NCBI GenBank assembly: GCA_963834755.1
Contig: CAWICQ010000010.1
Span: 556,452-620,451 of the forward strand
Length of the DNA stretch: 64,000 nucleotides
Origin: Dokdonella_A sp963834755
Lineage (GTDB): Bacteria; Pseudomonadota; Gammaproteobacteria; Xanthomonadales; Rhodanobacteraceae
Direction: 5' to 3'
The notes beneath the pieces were generated by a model. It was given only the letters and a program-made list of their open reading frames with translations. It did not search any database and was not told the DNA's origin. Positions 1-9,719 of this stretch are shown one piece after another (position 1 is the stretch's first letter; the number at the start of each line of letters is the position of its first letter). A program made the translations under genes and the position numbers.

Positions 1-572
1 GAAAGCCAGTGCCGCGTGAAGTTCAGCGCGAAGCCGTAGCAGAGCGATGCGACCGTGCCGGCGATCGCCGCGCCAGTGACGTTCGCGCCGGCGGTGCGAC
101 CGCTCGCCAGGATCACGACACCGACGAAGCCGACGACGAGCGCGATCGCGCGCCGCAAGCCGATGCGTTCGCCGAACACGAGGAACGCGACGAGTGTGGC
201 AAAGAGTGCGGTCATGCTGTTCGCGATCGCTCCGATGCCCGCTGGCGCGCGTTCGGCGCCCCAGGCGAACAGCGAAAACGGAATCGCCGAATTCAGCGAA
301 CCGATCACCGCGAAGCGCAACCAGTGTTTGCGCGTGATCCGTGAGCGCGCGCGCCACAGGAACGGCAGCAGGATCGCGACGCCCGCCACGAGTCGCACTT
401 CGACCAGCGGCAGCGGACCGAAATCCGCCGCCGCAATGCGCATGAACAGGAACGAACTTCCCCATATCGCGCCGAGCAGGGTCAGTTCGATCGGTGTCCA
501 CAAGTCACGCGCGACGTGCGCATCGCCCGGAGACGTGGCGTCTGTCGCTTCAGCGGATTCCAGAGCGGTCAT
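1..572 (-). CDS. EamA/DMT family transporter, partial (3' end cut by window)
   Basis: Reading leftward from an ATG at 572, an open frame runs to the window edge with about 190 residues visible. It opens with a short hydrophilic head and then GAIWGSSFLFMRIAA, typical of the first helix of EamA-domain drug/metabolite transporters, followed by alternating hydrophobic helices including FAVIGSLNSAIPFSLFAWGAE. Family members are inner-membrane transporters with ten helices in two EamA repeats; only the first repeat and the start of the second are seen here. The substrate cannot be told from sequence. It points away from the ArsR-type regulator across a 288-base gap. Confidence 0.85.
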   Translation of the reverse strand, partial: MTALESAEATDATSPGDAHVARDLWTPIELTLLGAIWGSSFLFMRIAAADFGPLPLVEVRLVAGVAILLPFLWRARSRITRKHWLRFAVIGSLNSAIPFSLFAWGAERAPAGIGAIANSMTALFATLVAFLVFGERIGLRRAIALVVGFVGVVILASGRTAGANVTGAAIAGTVASLCYGFALNFTRHWL

Positions 573-860
573 TGCGTCTCGATGGATTCGTTTCGAGGAT
601 GGATTATCGCCGAGTCACGCGGCTGGAGTAACGAGCCACTCGGGCCGTGTCGGGGTGAACCACTTTTTTTGGCCTTGCTCATCGTCATGATGGGCGAACG
701 ATGAATGCAGCAAGTCAAGGGTCAGATTCCGCTTTGGAACCGTTACGCGCGCATCGTTGCGCCAACTGCTCCAACGATGCGGAATTGTCCTCGCGCGCTC
801 GCACGCATGTTTCGACGTGCGACGAAGCGTCGACGCGCCGAGCGCGCTAGGCTGTGCGTC

Positions 861-1547
861 ATGAACGATGCCCTCACCCGTTACCAGCTCGCGGAATTCG
901 GCGCGCTTCTGGCCGAGCCTGCGCGTGCGGCCATGCTGCTGGCGTTGCTCGACAGCCGCGCGCGGCCCGCGGGCGAGCTCGCGACATTGGCCGGCGTCGG
1001 CGCGGCGACGGCCAGCGCGCATCTGAAGCGACTGGCCGAAGCGGGTCTTCTCAGCGTGAAGGAACAGGGTCGCCATCGCTACTATCGGCTCGCCGACGAA
1101 AACGTCGCGCACTGGCTCGAGACGTTCGCACTCGCCAGCCCGCGCATCGGGCAGCGGAAATTGCCCATCCCCGCGGATGTCGAATTCGCGCGCGCGCGAA
1201 CGTGCTATCAACATCTCGCCGGCAAGCTCGGCGTCGGATTGTTCGAACGGCTGCGCAAGGTTTCCGGACTCGATCTCGACAGCGATGCCGTGCGCCTGAA
1301 TCGCAAGGGCGAACGTTTGCTGCTCGACGGCGGCGTGATCGCCGACACGATCGACAAGACGCATCGCAACGGGCGCACCTGCGTAGACTGGACCGAACGC
1401 CGCTTTCATCTGTCGGGACCGCTCGGCACGTTGCTCGCGCGTCGGCTCATCGAGAATGGATGGCTGCGCCGACAATCCGATACGCGTGCACTGGTCATCA
1501 GCGCGGCGGGAGGTCGCGGACTCTCCGCGCTTGGCATCGAGATCTGA
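861..1547 (+). CDS. ArsR-family winged-helix transcriptional regulator
   Basis: A 228-residue protein. Residues about 10-85 form an ArsR-type helix-turn-helix (LLAEPARAAMLLALLDS, then ATASAHLKRLAEAGLLSVKE and the wing GRHRYYRL). The C-terminal 130 residues are longer than in the smallest ArsR proteins and have no recognisable metal-binding cysteine motif, so a metal ligand is not supported. The ATG at 861 is chosen because the HTH begins just after it; upstream in-frame codons read through non-conserved sequence. It lies between a divergent EamA transporter and a convergent methyltransferase only 8 bases away; regulating the transporter is a guess. Confidence 0.85.
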   Translation: MNDALTRYQLAEFGALLAEPARAAMLLALLDSRARPAGELATLAGVGAATASAHLKRLAEAGLLSVKEQGRHRYYRLADENVAHWLETFALASPRIGQRKLPIPADVEFARARTCYQHLAGKLGVGLFERLRKVSGLDLDSDAVRLNRKGERLLLDGGVIADTIDKTHRNGRTCVDWTERRFHLSGPLGTLLARRLIENGWLRRQSDTRALVISAAGGRGLSALGIEI

Positions 1548-1555
1548 GCTCGCGA

Positions 1556-2323
1556 CTACGCCTTGAGCCGTCCGCAGCGCACGTGGAAATCCCAGCGCAC
1601 TTCGCGGCGCTCTTCAGGATCGCCCCAGGCCGCGACGAGGTCGCGTTCCACCATCGCGACCGGATCCGCGCCGTTCGCCTTGATGTAGCGCTGCGTCGCC
1701 GACCATGAGCGCAGATACGCGAGAAATTGCGCGACATCCCACGTCACGCTCATGACGAAAGCCGGCGCGTCGATGTCCGCGAACGGCGCATCCGCTGCGA
1801 ACGGAAACGGAATCGTGCGATAGCCGGCGTCGACGAATACGCGCTCGGGCGGCCAGTACGGACCGGTCAGGTCGACGAAGACACGATCCTTGAGCACATC
1901 GACAGCGGGTGTGACGCGGCAATCGGAATAGGCCCACGCGGCGAGCACACCGCGCGGTTTGAGCACGCGCTCGGCTTCGGCGAAAAAGCGCGCGAAGTCG
2001 AACCAGTGCAACGCCTGTGCGACGGTGACGAGATCGGCGCTCGCGGATGGCAGTGAGCACTGTTCGCCCGGCTCGACGCGATAATCGATGTTCGCGCGCG
2101 TTTCGGCGCTTTTGATCTGGCTCGCGCTCGGATCGGTGGCAAACACGCGCCGAAAGCGCGACGCGAGCGCAACACTGGCCTGGCCATTGCCGCAGCCGGC
2201 GTCCCAGACGAGATCCCGTTCGGGTGTTTGCGCCGCGAGCCAATCGAACAGCGCGTCGGGATAGAGCGGTCGCGCTTCGCGGTACGTCGGCGCGTGGCCG
2301 GAAAAATGGTCCTGGAACGCCAT
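1556..2323 (-). CDS. class I SAM-dependent methyltransferase
   Basis: A cytosolic 255-residue protein with a complete Rossmann methyltransferase core: motif I VWDAGCGNGQASVAL near residues 39-53, the acidic motif around FATDPSA, and the post-motif LVTVAQALHWFDFARFF, typical of Methyltransf_11 and UbiE/YcgJ-like enzymes. It resembles methyltransferases annotated near trans-aconitate or small-molecule methylation, but the substrate is not predictable. It begins with MAFQDHFSGHAPTYREARP, a conserved N-terminus in this subfamily, which supports the start. It ends 8 bases from the convergent ArsR regulator. Confidence 0.85.
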   Translation of the reverse strand: MAFQDHFSGHAPTYREARPLYPDALFDWLAAQTPERDLVWDAGCGNGQASVALASRFRRVFATDPSASQIKSAETRANIDYRVEPGEQCSLPSASADLVTVAQALHWFDFARFFAEAERVLKPRGVLAAWAYSDCRVTPAVDVLKDRVFVDLTGPYWPPERVFVDAGYRTIPFPFAADAPFADIDAPAFVMSVTWDVAQFLAYLRSWSATQRYIKANGADPVAMVERDLVAAWGDPEERREVRWDFHVRCGRLKA

Positions 2324-2362
2324 GCCGGAGGATGATAGTGCAGGCTGCGACTGCCCTCATCC

Positions 2363-2390
2363 TACCCTCTCCCGCAAGCGGGAGAGGGTA
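2363..2390. repeat. REP-like palindrome, CTCTCCCGC family
   Basis: A perfect 28-base palindrome centred on an AA dinucleotide, with arms TACCCTCTCCCGC and the inverse. It sits between the methyltransferase and the catalase, and further copies lie near 8.1, 14.7, 43.5, 51.4 and 58.1 kb, always between genes. No T-tract follows, so it is not a classical terminator, though the hairpin could protect mRNA ends. Confidence 0.85.
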
Positions 2391-2452
2391 GCGATCTGAG
2401 CGCGCTGGAGAGGTCGCCCGCAGGGCGGGTGAGGGAAGCGCGTCCAGCAATG

Positions 2453-3985
2453 TCACGCGGCGTTCGCTTCCTTCGGCGCGTCGGTCGAACTGTTGCCGCG
2501 CAGCGGATCGGCGGGCTCCAGCTTGAGCGCACGCGCGACGCCGGCACCGTAGGCCGGATCGCATTTGGCAAACAGCACGATCTGGCGACGCTGAATCGCT
2601 TCCGGCACGCCCTGCATCGCCGCGGCGATGTTGTCGAACAGGCGCTGCTTTTGCGCCGCGTCGAACAAGCGGAACAAATTGCCGGGCTGCGTGAAGTCGT
2701 CGTTGCCAAGACGATGATCGTAGCGATCGGCGTCGCCCGACAGCGGCAGCGGCGGCTCGGCGTATGTCTTGTCCTGCTTCGGGCCCGGCAGCGAATTCGG
2801 TTCGTAGTACGCATCCGGATTGCCGCTGCCGTTCTCGAAGAATCGCATCGAGCCGTCCTTGTGATAGTGATGCATCGGACAGCGCGGACGATTCACCGGC
2901 AGCGCCTCGTAGTGCGTGCCGATGCGGTAGCGGTGCGCGTCGGCATAACTGAAGATGCGCGCCTGCAGCATCTTGTCCGGCGAAAAGCCAATCCCCGGCA
3001 CGATATTCGACGGCGAAAACGCAGCCTGCTCGATTTCGGCGAAGTAGTTGTCTGGATTACGGTTGAGCTCGAGCACGCCGACATCGGTCGGCGGGAAATC
3101 AGCGTGCGGCCAGACTTTGGTCAGGTCGAACGGATTCCAACCGGTGCGCTTGGACCATGCGTCGGCCTCGGCTTCGCTCATGACCTGGATCTGCATTTTC
3201 CACTTCGGGAAATCGCCTTTCTCGATCGACTCGAACAAATCTTCCTGGGTCGATTCGCGCGTCTTGCCGACGATGCCGGCGGCTTCGGCGTTGGTCCAGT
3301 GGCGGTGGCCCTGCAGCGTCTTGAAATGGAACTTGACCCAGACGCGCTCGCCGGCTGCGTTGATCAGACTGTACGTGTGCGAGCCGTAACCGTTGACGTG
3401 ACGCACGTCGGTCGGCAGTCCGCGGTCGGACATCAGAATCGTCACCTGATGCAGACTTTCCGGCGACAACGACCAGAAATCCCACATCGCGGTCGGCGAG
3501 CGCAGATTGGTTTTCGGATGGCGCTTCTGCGTGTGGATGAAATCGGGAAACTTGAGCGGATCGCGCACGAAGAACACCGGCGTGTTGTTGCCGACGAGAT
3601 CCCAGTTGCCTTCTTCGGTGTAGAACTTGATCGCGAAACCGCGCACGTCGCGTTCAGCGTCGGCGGCGCCGAGCTCGCCGGCAACGGTTGAGAAGCGCAG
3701 AAGAAGATCGGTGCTGGCGCCCTTCTGCAACGCCTTCGCCTTGGTGATCTTCGAAAGATCGGCGGTGATCGTCAGTGTTCCGTACGCGCCCCAGCCTTTC
3801 GCGTGGACGACACGCTCGGGAATGCGCTCGCGATTCTGATGCGCGAGTTTCTCGATCAGCTGATAGTCCTGCAGCAACAGCGGACCGCGCGGACCGGCGC
3901 TGAGGGAATTCTGGTTGTCGGCGATTGGATTGCCGGCGGTCGTGGTGAGTAACGTGGTTTGCGGATCGGTGTCGGTGGGTTTCAT
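2453..3985 (-). CDS. katA: monofunctional heme catalase (clade 3)
   Basis: Decomposes hydrogen peroxide to water and oxygen in the cytoplasm. The 510-residue length is that of the small-subunit clade 3 enzymes. Key residues are in place: distal His61 in ERVVHAKGWGAYG, distal Asn in GNNTPVFFVRDPLKF (about 133), and the proximal heme-ligand Tyr347 in RIFSYADAHRYR. There is no signal peptide and no C-terminal flavodoxin-like domain, which excludes the large HPII type. It stands alone as a transcription unit; an OxyR-like box lies 57-93 bases upstream of its ATG, consistent with peroxide induction. The symbol follows common usage for this clade; katB is equally possible. Confidence 0.95.
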   Translation of the reverse strand: MKPTDTDPQTTLLTTTAGNPIADNQNSLSAGPRGPLLLQDYQLIEKLAHQNRERIPERVVHAKGWGAYGTLTITADLSKITKAKALQKGASTDLLLRFSTVAGELGAADAERDVRGFAIKFYTEEGNWDLVGNNTPVFFVRDPLKFPDFIHTQKRHPKTNLRSPTAMWDFWSLSPESLHQVTILMSDRGLPTDVRHVNGYGSHTYSLINAAGERVWVKFHFKTLQGHRHWTNAEAAGIVGKTRESTQEDLFESIEKGDFPKWKMQIQVMSEAEADAWSKRTGWNPFDLTKVWPHADFPPTDVGVLELNRNPDNYFAEIEQAAFSPSNIVPGIGFSPDKMLQARIFSYADAHRYRIGTHYEALPVNRPRCPMHHYHKDGSMRFFENGSGNPDAYYEPNSLPGPKQDKTYAEPPLPLSGDADRYDHRLGNDDFTQPGNLFRLFDAAQKQRLFDNIAAAMQGVPEAIQRRQIVLFAKCDPAYGAGVARALKLEPADPLRGNSSTDAPKEANAA

Positions 3986-4041
3986 GACCGTTCGCTCGTG
4001 GGCTGGACGCTTAAGCTACGAAGCCTGGCCTCGCTTGTGAA

Positions 4042-4078
4042 ATCGATTGATGTTACTGAATCCATAGATTTTGCCTAT
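4042..4078 (-). promoter_or_regulatory. candidate OxyR binding site upstream of catalase
   Basis: ATAGATTTTGCCTAT at 4064-4078 matches the OxyR half-operator ATAGnTnnnAnCTAT at nine of ten fixed positions. A weaker second unit, ATCGATTGATGTTAC, starts exactly 22 bases away (4042), the spacing expected for two adjacent OxyR dimers. It lies just upstream of the catalase start, where an activator would contact polymerase. Binding itself is inference. Confidence 0.6.
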
Positions 4079-4121
4079 GTCAGATGCGTAGGCAAGCCCG
4101 GTGGGCTTCCGCAGCCTCGTC

Positions 4122-4141
4122 ATCCCGGCGAAGGCCGGGAT
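4122..4141. repeat. short dispersed palindrome (ATCCCGGC type)
   Basis: A perfect 20-base inverted repeat, ATCCCGGC-GAAG-GCCGGGAT, followed by CCAGCGTCC. Elements of this kind are scattered between genes in many proteobacteria. It lies in the gap between the catalase promoter and rluE; there is no sign of a gene in that gap. Confidence 0.7.
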
Positions 4142-4219
4142 CCAGCGTCCTTGGTTCTTTCCGCGCCGAAACGCCGAGAACGGCAAGCCATGCGACGCAC
4201 CCGCGAGAACGACGAGAAA

Positions 4220-4762
4220 CTAGCCCGCCACGCGACTCTCGCCAGGCAAAAGCCGGCCCAATTCGTAAGGCCCCATCGCGATCCTGATCAATCGCAACGT
4301 CGGCAAGCCGACGGCCGCCGTCATGCGGCGCACCTGTCGGTTGCGGCCTTCGCGGATCGTCAGGCGCAGCCACGCGTCGGGCACGCTCTTGCGGAAACGG
4401 ATCGGCGGATCCCGTGGCCACAACCCAGCGGGCGGTCCGGCGAGCGCTTCCGCTTCGGCGGGCAATGTCGGGCCATCGTTGAGCTCGACACCGCGGCGCA
4501 GACGTTCGAGCGCGTCTTCATGCGGCGTTCCTTCAACTTGCACGACATAGGTCTTGGCAAGCTTGTGCCGCGGATCGGTAAGGCGATTCGCCAGCGCGCC
4601 GTCGTCGGTCAGTACGAGCAAGCCTTCGGAATCGAAGTCGAGGCGGCCGGCCGGATACACATCGGGCGCACGAATGAATTCGGCCAGCGTGCGCTTGGGC
4701 GGATCACCACGATCGGTGAACTGACACAGCACGCCATAAGGCTTGTTGAACAAGATCAGCAT
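4220..4762 (-). CDS. rluE: 23S rRNA pseudouridine synthase (RluE type)
   Basis: A 180-residue RsuA/RluB/E/F-family synthase that isomerises a uridine in ribosomal RNA; the E. coli RluE target is U2457 of 23S rRNA. The catalytic motif GRLDFDSEGLLVLTDDG is seen at about residues 37-53 with its Asp, and EGRNRQVRRMTAAVGLPTLRLIR is the conserved second half (given in part: GRNRQVRRM). There is no N-terminal S4 domain, and it starts directly with MLILFNKPYG, the usual RluE beginning, so the ATG at 4762 is preferred over upstream ATGs that would run into the next gene. RluE rather than RluB/F follows from the lack of S4. Confidence 0.9.
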   Translation of the reverse strand: MLILFNKPYGVLCQFTDRGDPPKRTLAEFIRAPDVYPAGRLDFDSEGLLVLTDDGALANRLTDPRHKLAKTYVVQVEGTPHEDALERLRRGVELNDGPTLPAEAEALAGPPAGLWPRDPPIRFRKSVPDAWLRLTIREGRNRQVRRMTAAVGLPTLRLIRIAMGPYELGRLLPGESRVAG

Positions 4763-4835
4763 GTGCGCCGAATGCGAAGACGGCCGCGCGATGCGGCCGT
4801 CTGGTCGATCTCGAACGTTCGCGGCGACGATTCGA

Positions 4836-5771
4836 TCAGCCGCCGGAATCCTGGCCCTGGTGAAAGATCTCATCGCCGCTGGCCTTGACGAACTTCAGCG
4901 TCATCCGATCCGATTCGCCGATCGCGGAATACTTTTCGCGATCCTTGTCGCCGAGCTGGTAGGTCGGCGGCAAGGTCCAGACGCCTTTCTCGTAGTCCTT
5001 GGTGTCCTTCGGATTCGCGTTGATCTCGCTCTTGGCCTTGAGCTTGAAACCCGCGTCGGTGGCAAGCTTGATCACGTAGTCGGTCGGCAGATAACCCGTT
5101 CCCTTGACCTTTTCGACGTCGGCACCGTCAGCGGCGCGATGATCGACGAGACCGAGCACACCGCCCGGCTTGAGCACGTCGTAGAACGCCTTGAACATCT
5201 GCGGCGCGTTGCCGCCGGCGACCCAGTTGTGCGCATTGCGGAACGTCAGCACGACATCGGCCGAACCCGATGCGCCGAAGTTGGGCGCCGAGCCGTCGAA
5301 TTCGACGATCTTGGCTTCGTCGAAGTCGGATTCGTCGTCGGCGAATTTCTTCTTGAGTCCTGTGTTGTCGCGCGCGGCTTCGCCTTCCGGGGTCTTCGGC
5401 TTGGCGACGGCGGCGATGTAGGTGCCGTTGCCCTTCATCAGCGGCGCCAGGATTTCGCTGTACCAGCCGGCGCCGGGCGTGATCTCGATGAGCGTCTGGC
5501 CGGCCTTGACGCCGAAGAACGTCAGCGTTTCCTTCGGATGACGGTATTGATCGCGCGCCTTGTTCGCCGCGGAGCGCCAGCCGCCGGTGAGAATCCTGTC
5601 GAGCCTGTCGCCGGTCAGGTCCGCCGCGCTTGCCGGCGGAGTCGGCGCTGCCGGTTGATCGAGCGGTGCCGCCGCTTTCGGCGGCGCGGTGGCAGCGGTC
5701 TGATCCGCGCCTTGCTTGCCGCACGCGGTCAGCAAAATGGCCAGTGCCAATGCGATCGGTAGATTCTTCAT
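4836..5771 (-). CDS. exported methyltransferase-like lipoprotein
   Basis: A 311-residue protein. The first 17 residues form a signal peptide ending in a lipobox (LLTAC, Cys17), then a Ala/Pro-rich linker of about 30 residues, then a class I methyltransferase-like fold: GQTLIEITPGAGWYSEIL near residue 85-102, ADVVLTFRNAHNW, and FYDVLKPGGVLGLVDHRA. Such periplasmic predicted methyltransferases are common in Xanthomonadales and other proteobacteria. SAM is not known to be present outside the cytoplasm, so the enzymatic role is unclear; the domain may bind another ligand. Start chosen by the signal peptide and a GAGGAAG Shine-Dalgarno just upstream. Confidence 0.85.
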   Translation of the reverse strand: MKNLPIALALAILLTACGKQGADQTAATAPPKAAAPLDQPAAPTPPASAADLTGDRLDRILTGGWRSAANKARDQYRHPKETLTFFGVKAGQTLIEITPGAGWYSEILAPLMKGNGTYIAAVAKPKTPEGEAARDNTGLKKKFADDESDFDEAKIVEFDGSAPNFGASGSADVVLTFRNAHNWVAGGNAPQMFKAFYDVLKPGGVLGLVDHRAADGADVEKVKGTGYLPTDYVIKLATDAGFKLKAKSEINANPKDTKDYEKGVWTLPPTYQLGDKDREKYSAIGESDRMTLKFVKASGDEIFHQGQDSGG

Positions 5772-6077
5772 GGCTTCCTCAGGAATACCGGCCACGGTCG
5801 TGGCGCCGAGGGCGCGAAGCCTAGCACAGGCATTGCCGCGGCCGGTCACATGGACGTTTTCGTTCCTGGAACGCCATCAACTGCGCGTCGCAACGGTCGC
5901 GTTCGCTGAATACGCACGTCTGGCGCGATGGCGCGAGCGCCGCAGCGCGTTCAACTGCGGTATGGCGTCGGCTCACGCGCGATTCATCGCGAAAAGTGCC
6001 TGCTAGAAGCGCTCAAAAAACGAAGAAACGCGATCATCGCGCGTCTTCGGAGCGTTCCATAACTCAAGGAGACCGCC
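5772..6077. other. intergenic region, no gene seen
   Basis: About 306 bases between two divergent genes. No convincing coding frame. It holds a short palindrome GTTCCTGGAAC near 5861-5871 and an A-rich stretch followed by an ACGCGATCATCGCGCGT hairpin at about 6028-6045, just upstream of the DUF1328 gene; promoters for both neighbours must lie here but no clear -35/-10 pair was recognised. Confidence 0.5.
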
Positions 6078-6245
6078 ATGCTCCATTACGCTATCGTGTT
6101 TCTCGTCATCGCACTGATTGCCGCCGTGCTCGGATTTGGTGGCATCGCAGGCGCGGCGGCCGGTATCGCGAAAATCCTGTTCCTGGTTTTCCTGGTGCTG
6201 TTTGTCGTTTCCCTGTTCCTCGGCCGACGCTCGCCACCGGCCTGA
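6078..6245 (+). CDS. DUF1328 (YtjA-type) small membrane protein
   Basis: A 55-residue protein, MLHYAIVFLVIALIAAVLGF onwards, with two hydrophobic segments and the conserved GFGGIAGAAAGIAKILF core of the UPF0391/DUF1328 family, ending LFLGRR. It is an inner-membrane miniprotein of unknown function; family members are often stress-induced. A strong Shine-Dalgarno AAGGAGA (6066-6072) sits six bases before the ATG. The gene is monocistronic and faces away from the lipoprotein methyltransferase and toward aceK. Confidence 0.9.
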   Translation: MLHYAIVFLVIALIAAVLGFGGIAGAAAGIAKILFLVFLVLFVVSLFLGRRSPPA

Positions 6246-6314
6246 CGATCGGCTACTCGATTCACTCGCATCGCGATGCACTCGCATCGAGGGTCCGCTC
6301 TGGCGGACCCTTTT

Positions 6315-8084
6315 CTATACAGGCTCCGGAACGCGCACGCACGTCGATGCCGGATACGGCGGAATATCCGCGAAATCGCCGGCTGCGATTCGCGCTTGCA
6401 AGGCCTGCCACCAGGCAGCGTCGAAAATCTCCGGATGCGCTTGCAGCAATGCGTCGCGCAGTCCCGCCGAAACGCCGAGAAAACGCGCGAACATTTCGGG
6501 AAACACATCGTCGTGGCGCACCGAAAGCCATTTTTCGAGCGGCCGCGTTTCGTCCTCTTCGCGCGCTTGCGGCAGACGCCGGAAGCGGCACTGCTCGACC
6601 AGACAGAGCTCGTCGTAATCGTAGAAGATCGCGCGACCGCGGTTCGTGACGCCGAAGTTCTTCAGCAGCAGATCGCCCGGAAAGATGTTGCTGAGTGCCA
6701 GTTCCTTGACGGCCTGGCCGTAGTCGATCACCGCGTCGCGCGCCGCTTCGAATGAACTTTCACGCGCGTACAAATTCAGCGGCCGCAGCCGCCGCTCGAC
6801 GTAGCAATGCTTGACTAGAAGATCGTCGCCGTCGATCGCGACCGTTTCCGCGCATTGTCCGAGCAGCTCTTCGAGGAGCTGCGCATCGAACTGCCGCAGC
6901 GGAAAACGCAGATAGCGGAATTCCTGCGCATCGACCAGACGTCCGATGCGGTCGTAGCGGAACACGAGCCGGTATTTTTCCTCGACGGTGCGCCGCGCGC
7001 TGTCCTTCGGATACGCGAACTGATCGCGGATGATCTTGAACACGATCGGATACGCGATCGGCGTGAACACCGCCATCACCATGCCGCGCGCGCCGTCGGC
7101 ACGCACCAGACGCTCGTCGGGATGCGTCGAGAGATGGTGGAACAGCGCGCGATAGCGTTCGGTCTTGCCCTGTTTGGCGCGCCCGAGCACCGTGTAGAGC
7201 TCGCCGATGGGTTTGTGCGGCATCAACGCATGCAGGAACACGACCGCATCGCCGATGCCCGGCAAATCGGCCAGGAAATAGCTGCGCGAGAAACCGAACA
7301 GCGGCGAGACGTGGCCGATCTCGGTGAGCACCGCGTCAGCGCGCACGCCTTTCGCGTCGTTGACGAGCGCGACGACCAGCGGCACCCATTCGGCGCCAGC
7401 GGCGGCGCGACCGGCCAGCGCGCGGCCCACGATGTAGGCGCGGCGCTCGCGGAAGAACAGCGTCCGCAGCATCTCGACGCGGAACACCGCGTGTCCGCCC
7501 GGAATACCGAAGCGCTCGCCGAGCGCATCGGCGATGGCGGCGGCGCTCGATCCTGCGTCGGCATAGCCATTCGCGAACGGATAATCGTCGAGCACGCGCG
7601 CGCAGACGTCGCGAAGATCGCCGTCGACGACGTACGTATTGCGGGCGATCGGCTCGGAGATGTTTGCGGTCGGCTCCGCATCGAGCGCGACGAATTCGAT
7701 GTCCGCGGCGACGCCGCTGGTATGAAAGAAACGCCGCGAGACGGAATTGAAAAAGGTCTTGGTGAGTTCGCGATCGAGCAGCGGCGCGACCAGCGCTTCG
7801 TACGCGTCGCGCGTCGCCGCCCACAGCGGGCGCGAACGGATGCGGTCGTCGAGCAGGAGCTCGAGTCGTGCCAGCGTCTCGGCGAGACATTCGTCGTACA
7901 GATCCATACGCCAGACGACATCGATCTGCGCCTGCTTCCAGTTGCGTCGTTCGAACCAGCGCTTGGCGCGTCGCGTGATATCGGAGAAACGCGCGTTGTA
8001 GTCGAGGAATGCGTCGAGGATCAGCGATGCCGCGCGCGCCGGCATCGTCGAAGACGAAGAAGCGGTCGGAGCGGGCGCGTTCAT
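6315..8084 (-). CDS. aceK: isocitrate dehydrogenase kinase/phosphatase
   Basis: Bifunctional cytosolic enzyme that phosphorylates and dephosphorylates NADP-isocitrate dehydrogenase, switching carbon between the TCA cycle and the glyoxylate shunt. The 589-residue length matches the AceK family. Family signatures are visible, including ARRAKRWFERRNWKQAQ-type N-terminus, GPIGELYTVLGRAKQGKTERY region (short form: VLGRAKQGKTERY) and the kinase core FKIIRDQFAYPKDSARR, ending NIFPGDLLLKNFGVTNRGRA with catalytic loop Asp and Asn. It lies directly downstream of icd on the same strand, separated by a REP doublet, instead of in an aceBAK operon; aceBA is about 50 kb away. Confidence 0.96.
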   Translation of the reverse strand: MNAPAPTASSSSTMPARAASLILDAFLDYNARFSDITRRAKRWFERRNWKQAQIDVVWRMDLYDECLAETLARLELLLDDRIRSRPLWAATRDAYEALVAPLLDRELTKTFFNSVSRRFFHTSGVAADIEFVALDAEPTANISEPIARNTYVVDGDLRDVCARVLDDYPFANGYADAGSSAAAIADALGERFGIPGGHAVFRVEMLRTLFFRERRAYIVGRALAGRAAAGAEWVPLVVALVNDAKGVRADAVLTEIGHVSPLFGFSRSYFLADLPGIGDAVVFLHALMPHKPIGELYTVLGRAKQGKTERYRALFHHLSTHPDERLVRADGARGMVMAVFTPIAYPIVFKIIRDQFAYPKDSARRTVEEKYRLVFRYDRIGRLVDAQEFRYLRFPLRQFDAQLLEELLGQCAETVAIDGDDLLVKHCYVERRLRPLNLYARESSFEAARDAVIDYGQAVKELALSNIFPGDLLLKNFGVTNRGRAIFYDYDELCLVEQCRFRRLPQAREEDETRPLEKWLSVRHDDVFPEMFARFLGVSAGLRDALLQAHPEIFDAAWWQALQARIAAGDFADIPPYPASTCVRVPEPV

Positions 8085-8112
8085 GGCCCGAGTCTACTCA
8101 CATGAAGGAGCG

Positions 8113-8240
8113 CGTTTCCCTCTCCCGCTTGCGGGAGAGGCGCCCGGAGGGCGGTGAGGGATTTTGGAGTGATCACCGTGGCGCATCACTTCGGACCTCC
8201 CCTCACCCTACCCTCTCCCGCAAACGGGAGAGGGGACAGA
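8113..8240. repeat. REP-like doublet between icd and aceK
   Basis: Two CTCTCCCGC palindromes in one element: a perfect one at 8119-8140 (TT centre) and one with a single mismatch at 8211-8234 (CAAACG centre). The outer parts GGTGAGGG and CCTCACCC also pair, so the whole 125-base stretch can fold as a long composite hairpin. It fills the icd-aceK gap and could set the relative amounts of the two messages. Confidence 0.8.
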
Positions 8241-8259
8241 AGTGGCGGATCGCGGGAGG

Positions 8260-9516
<1,257 letters not shown>

Positions 9517-9662
9517 CGAATTCTCCGGGACTCTTGTCGGCGCGGCCGCGTTCGGGCCGGGCGGGGCCGCGTATTGTCGCGTTTTCCGGCCACGCGTTGA
9601 AGCCTCACCGCATCACGCTCAGGATGGCTGACGCGATGCGTGTTGCACGCGCGCGACGGTCG

Positions 9663-9694
9663 CCGAAAAAAAGGGCGCGGATCGCTCCGCGCCC
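9663..9694 (-). terminator. intrinsic terminator after the lipoprotein gene
   Basis: On the minus strand GGGCGCGGA-GCGA-TCCGCGCCC (positions 9694-9673) forms a nine-pair stem followed at once by a run of seven T residues. It lies 25 bases past the stop of the 9720-10205 lipoprotein gene, whose transcript it should end before icd. Confidence 0.85.
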
Positions 9695-9719
9695 TCATTT
9701 TGCGGGTACGCCGCAGGAA

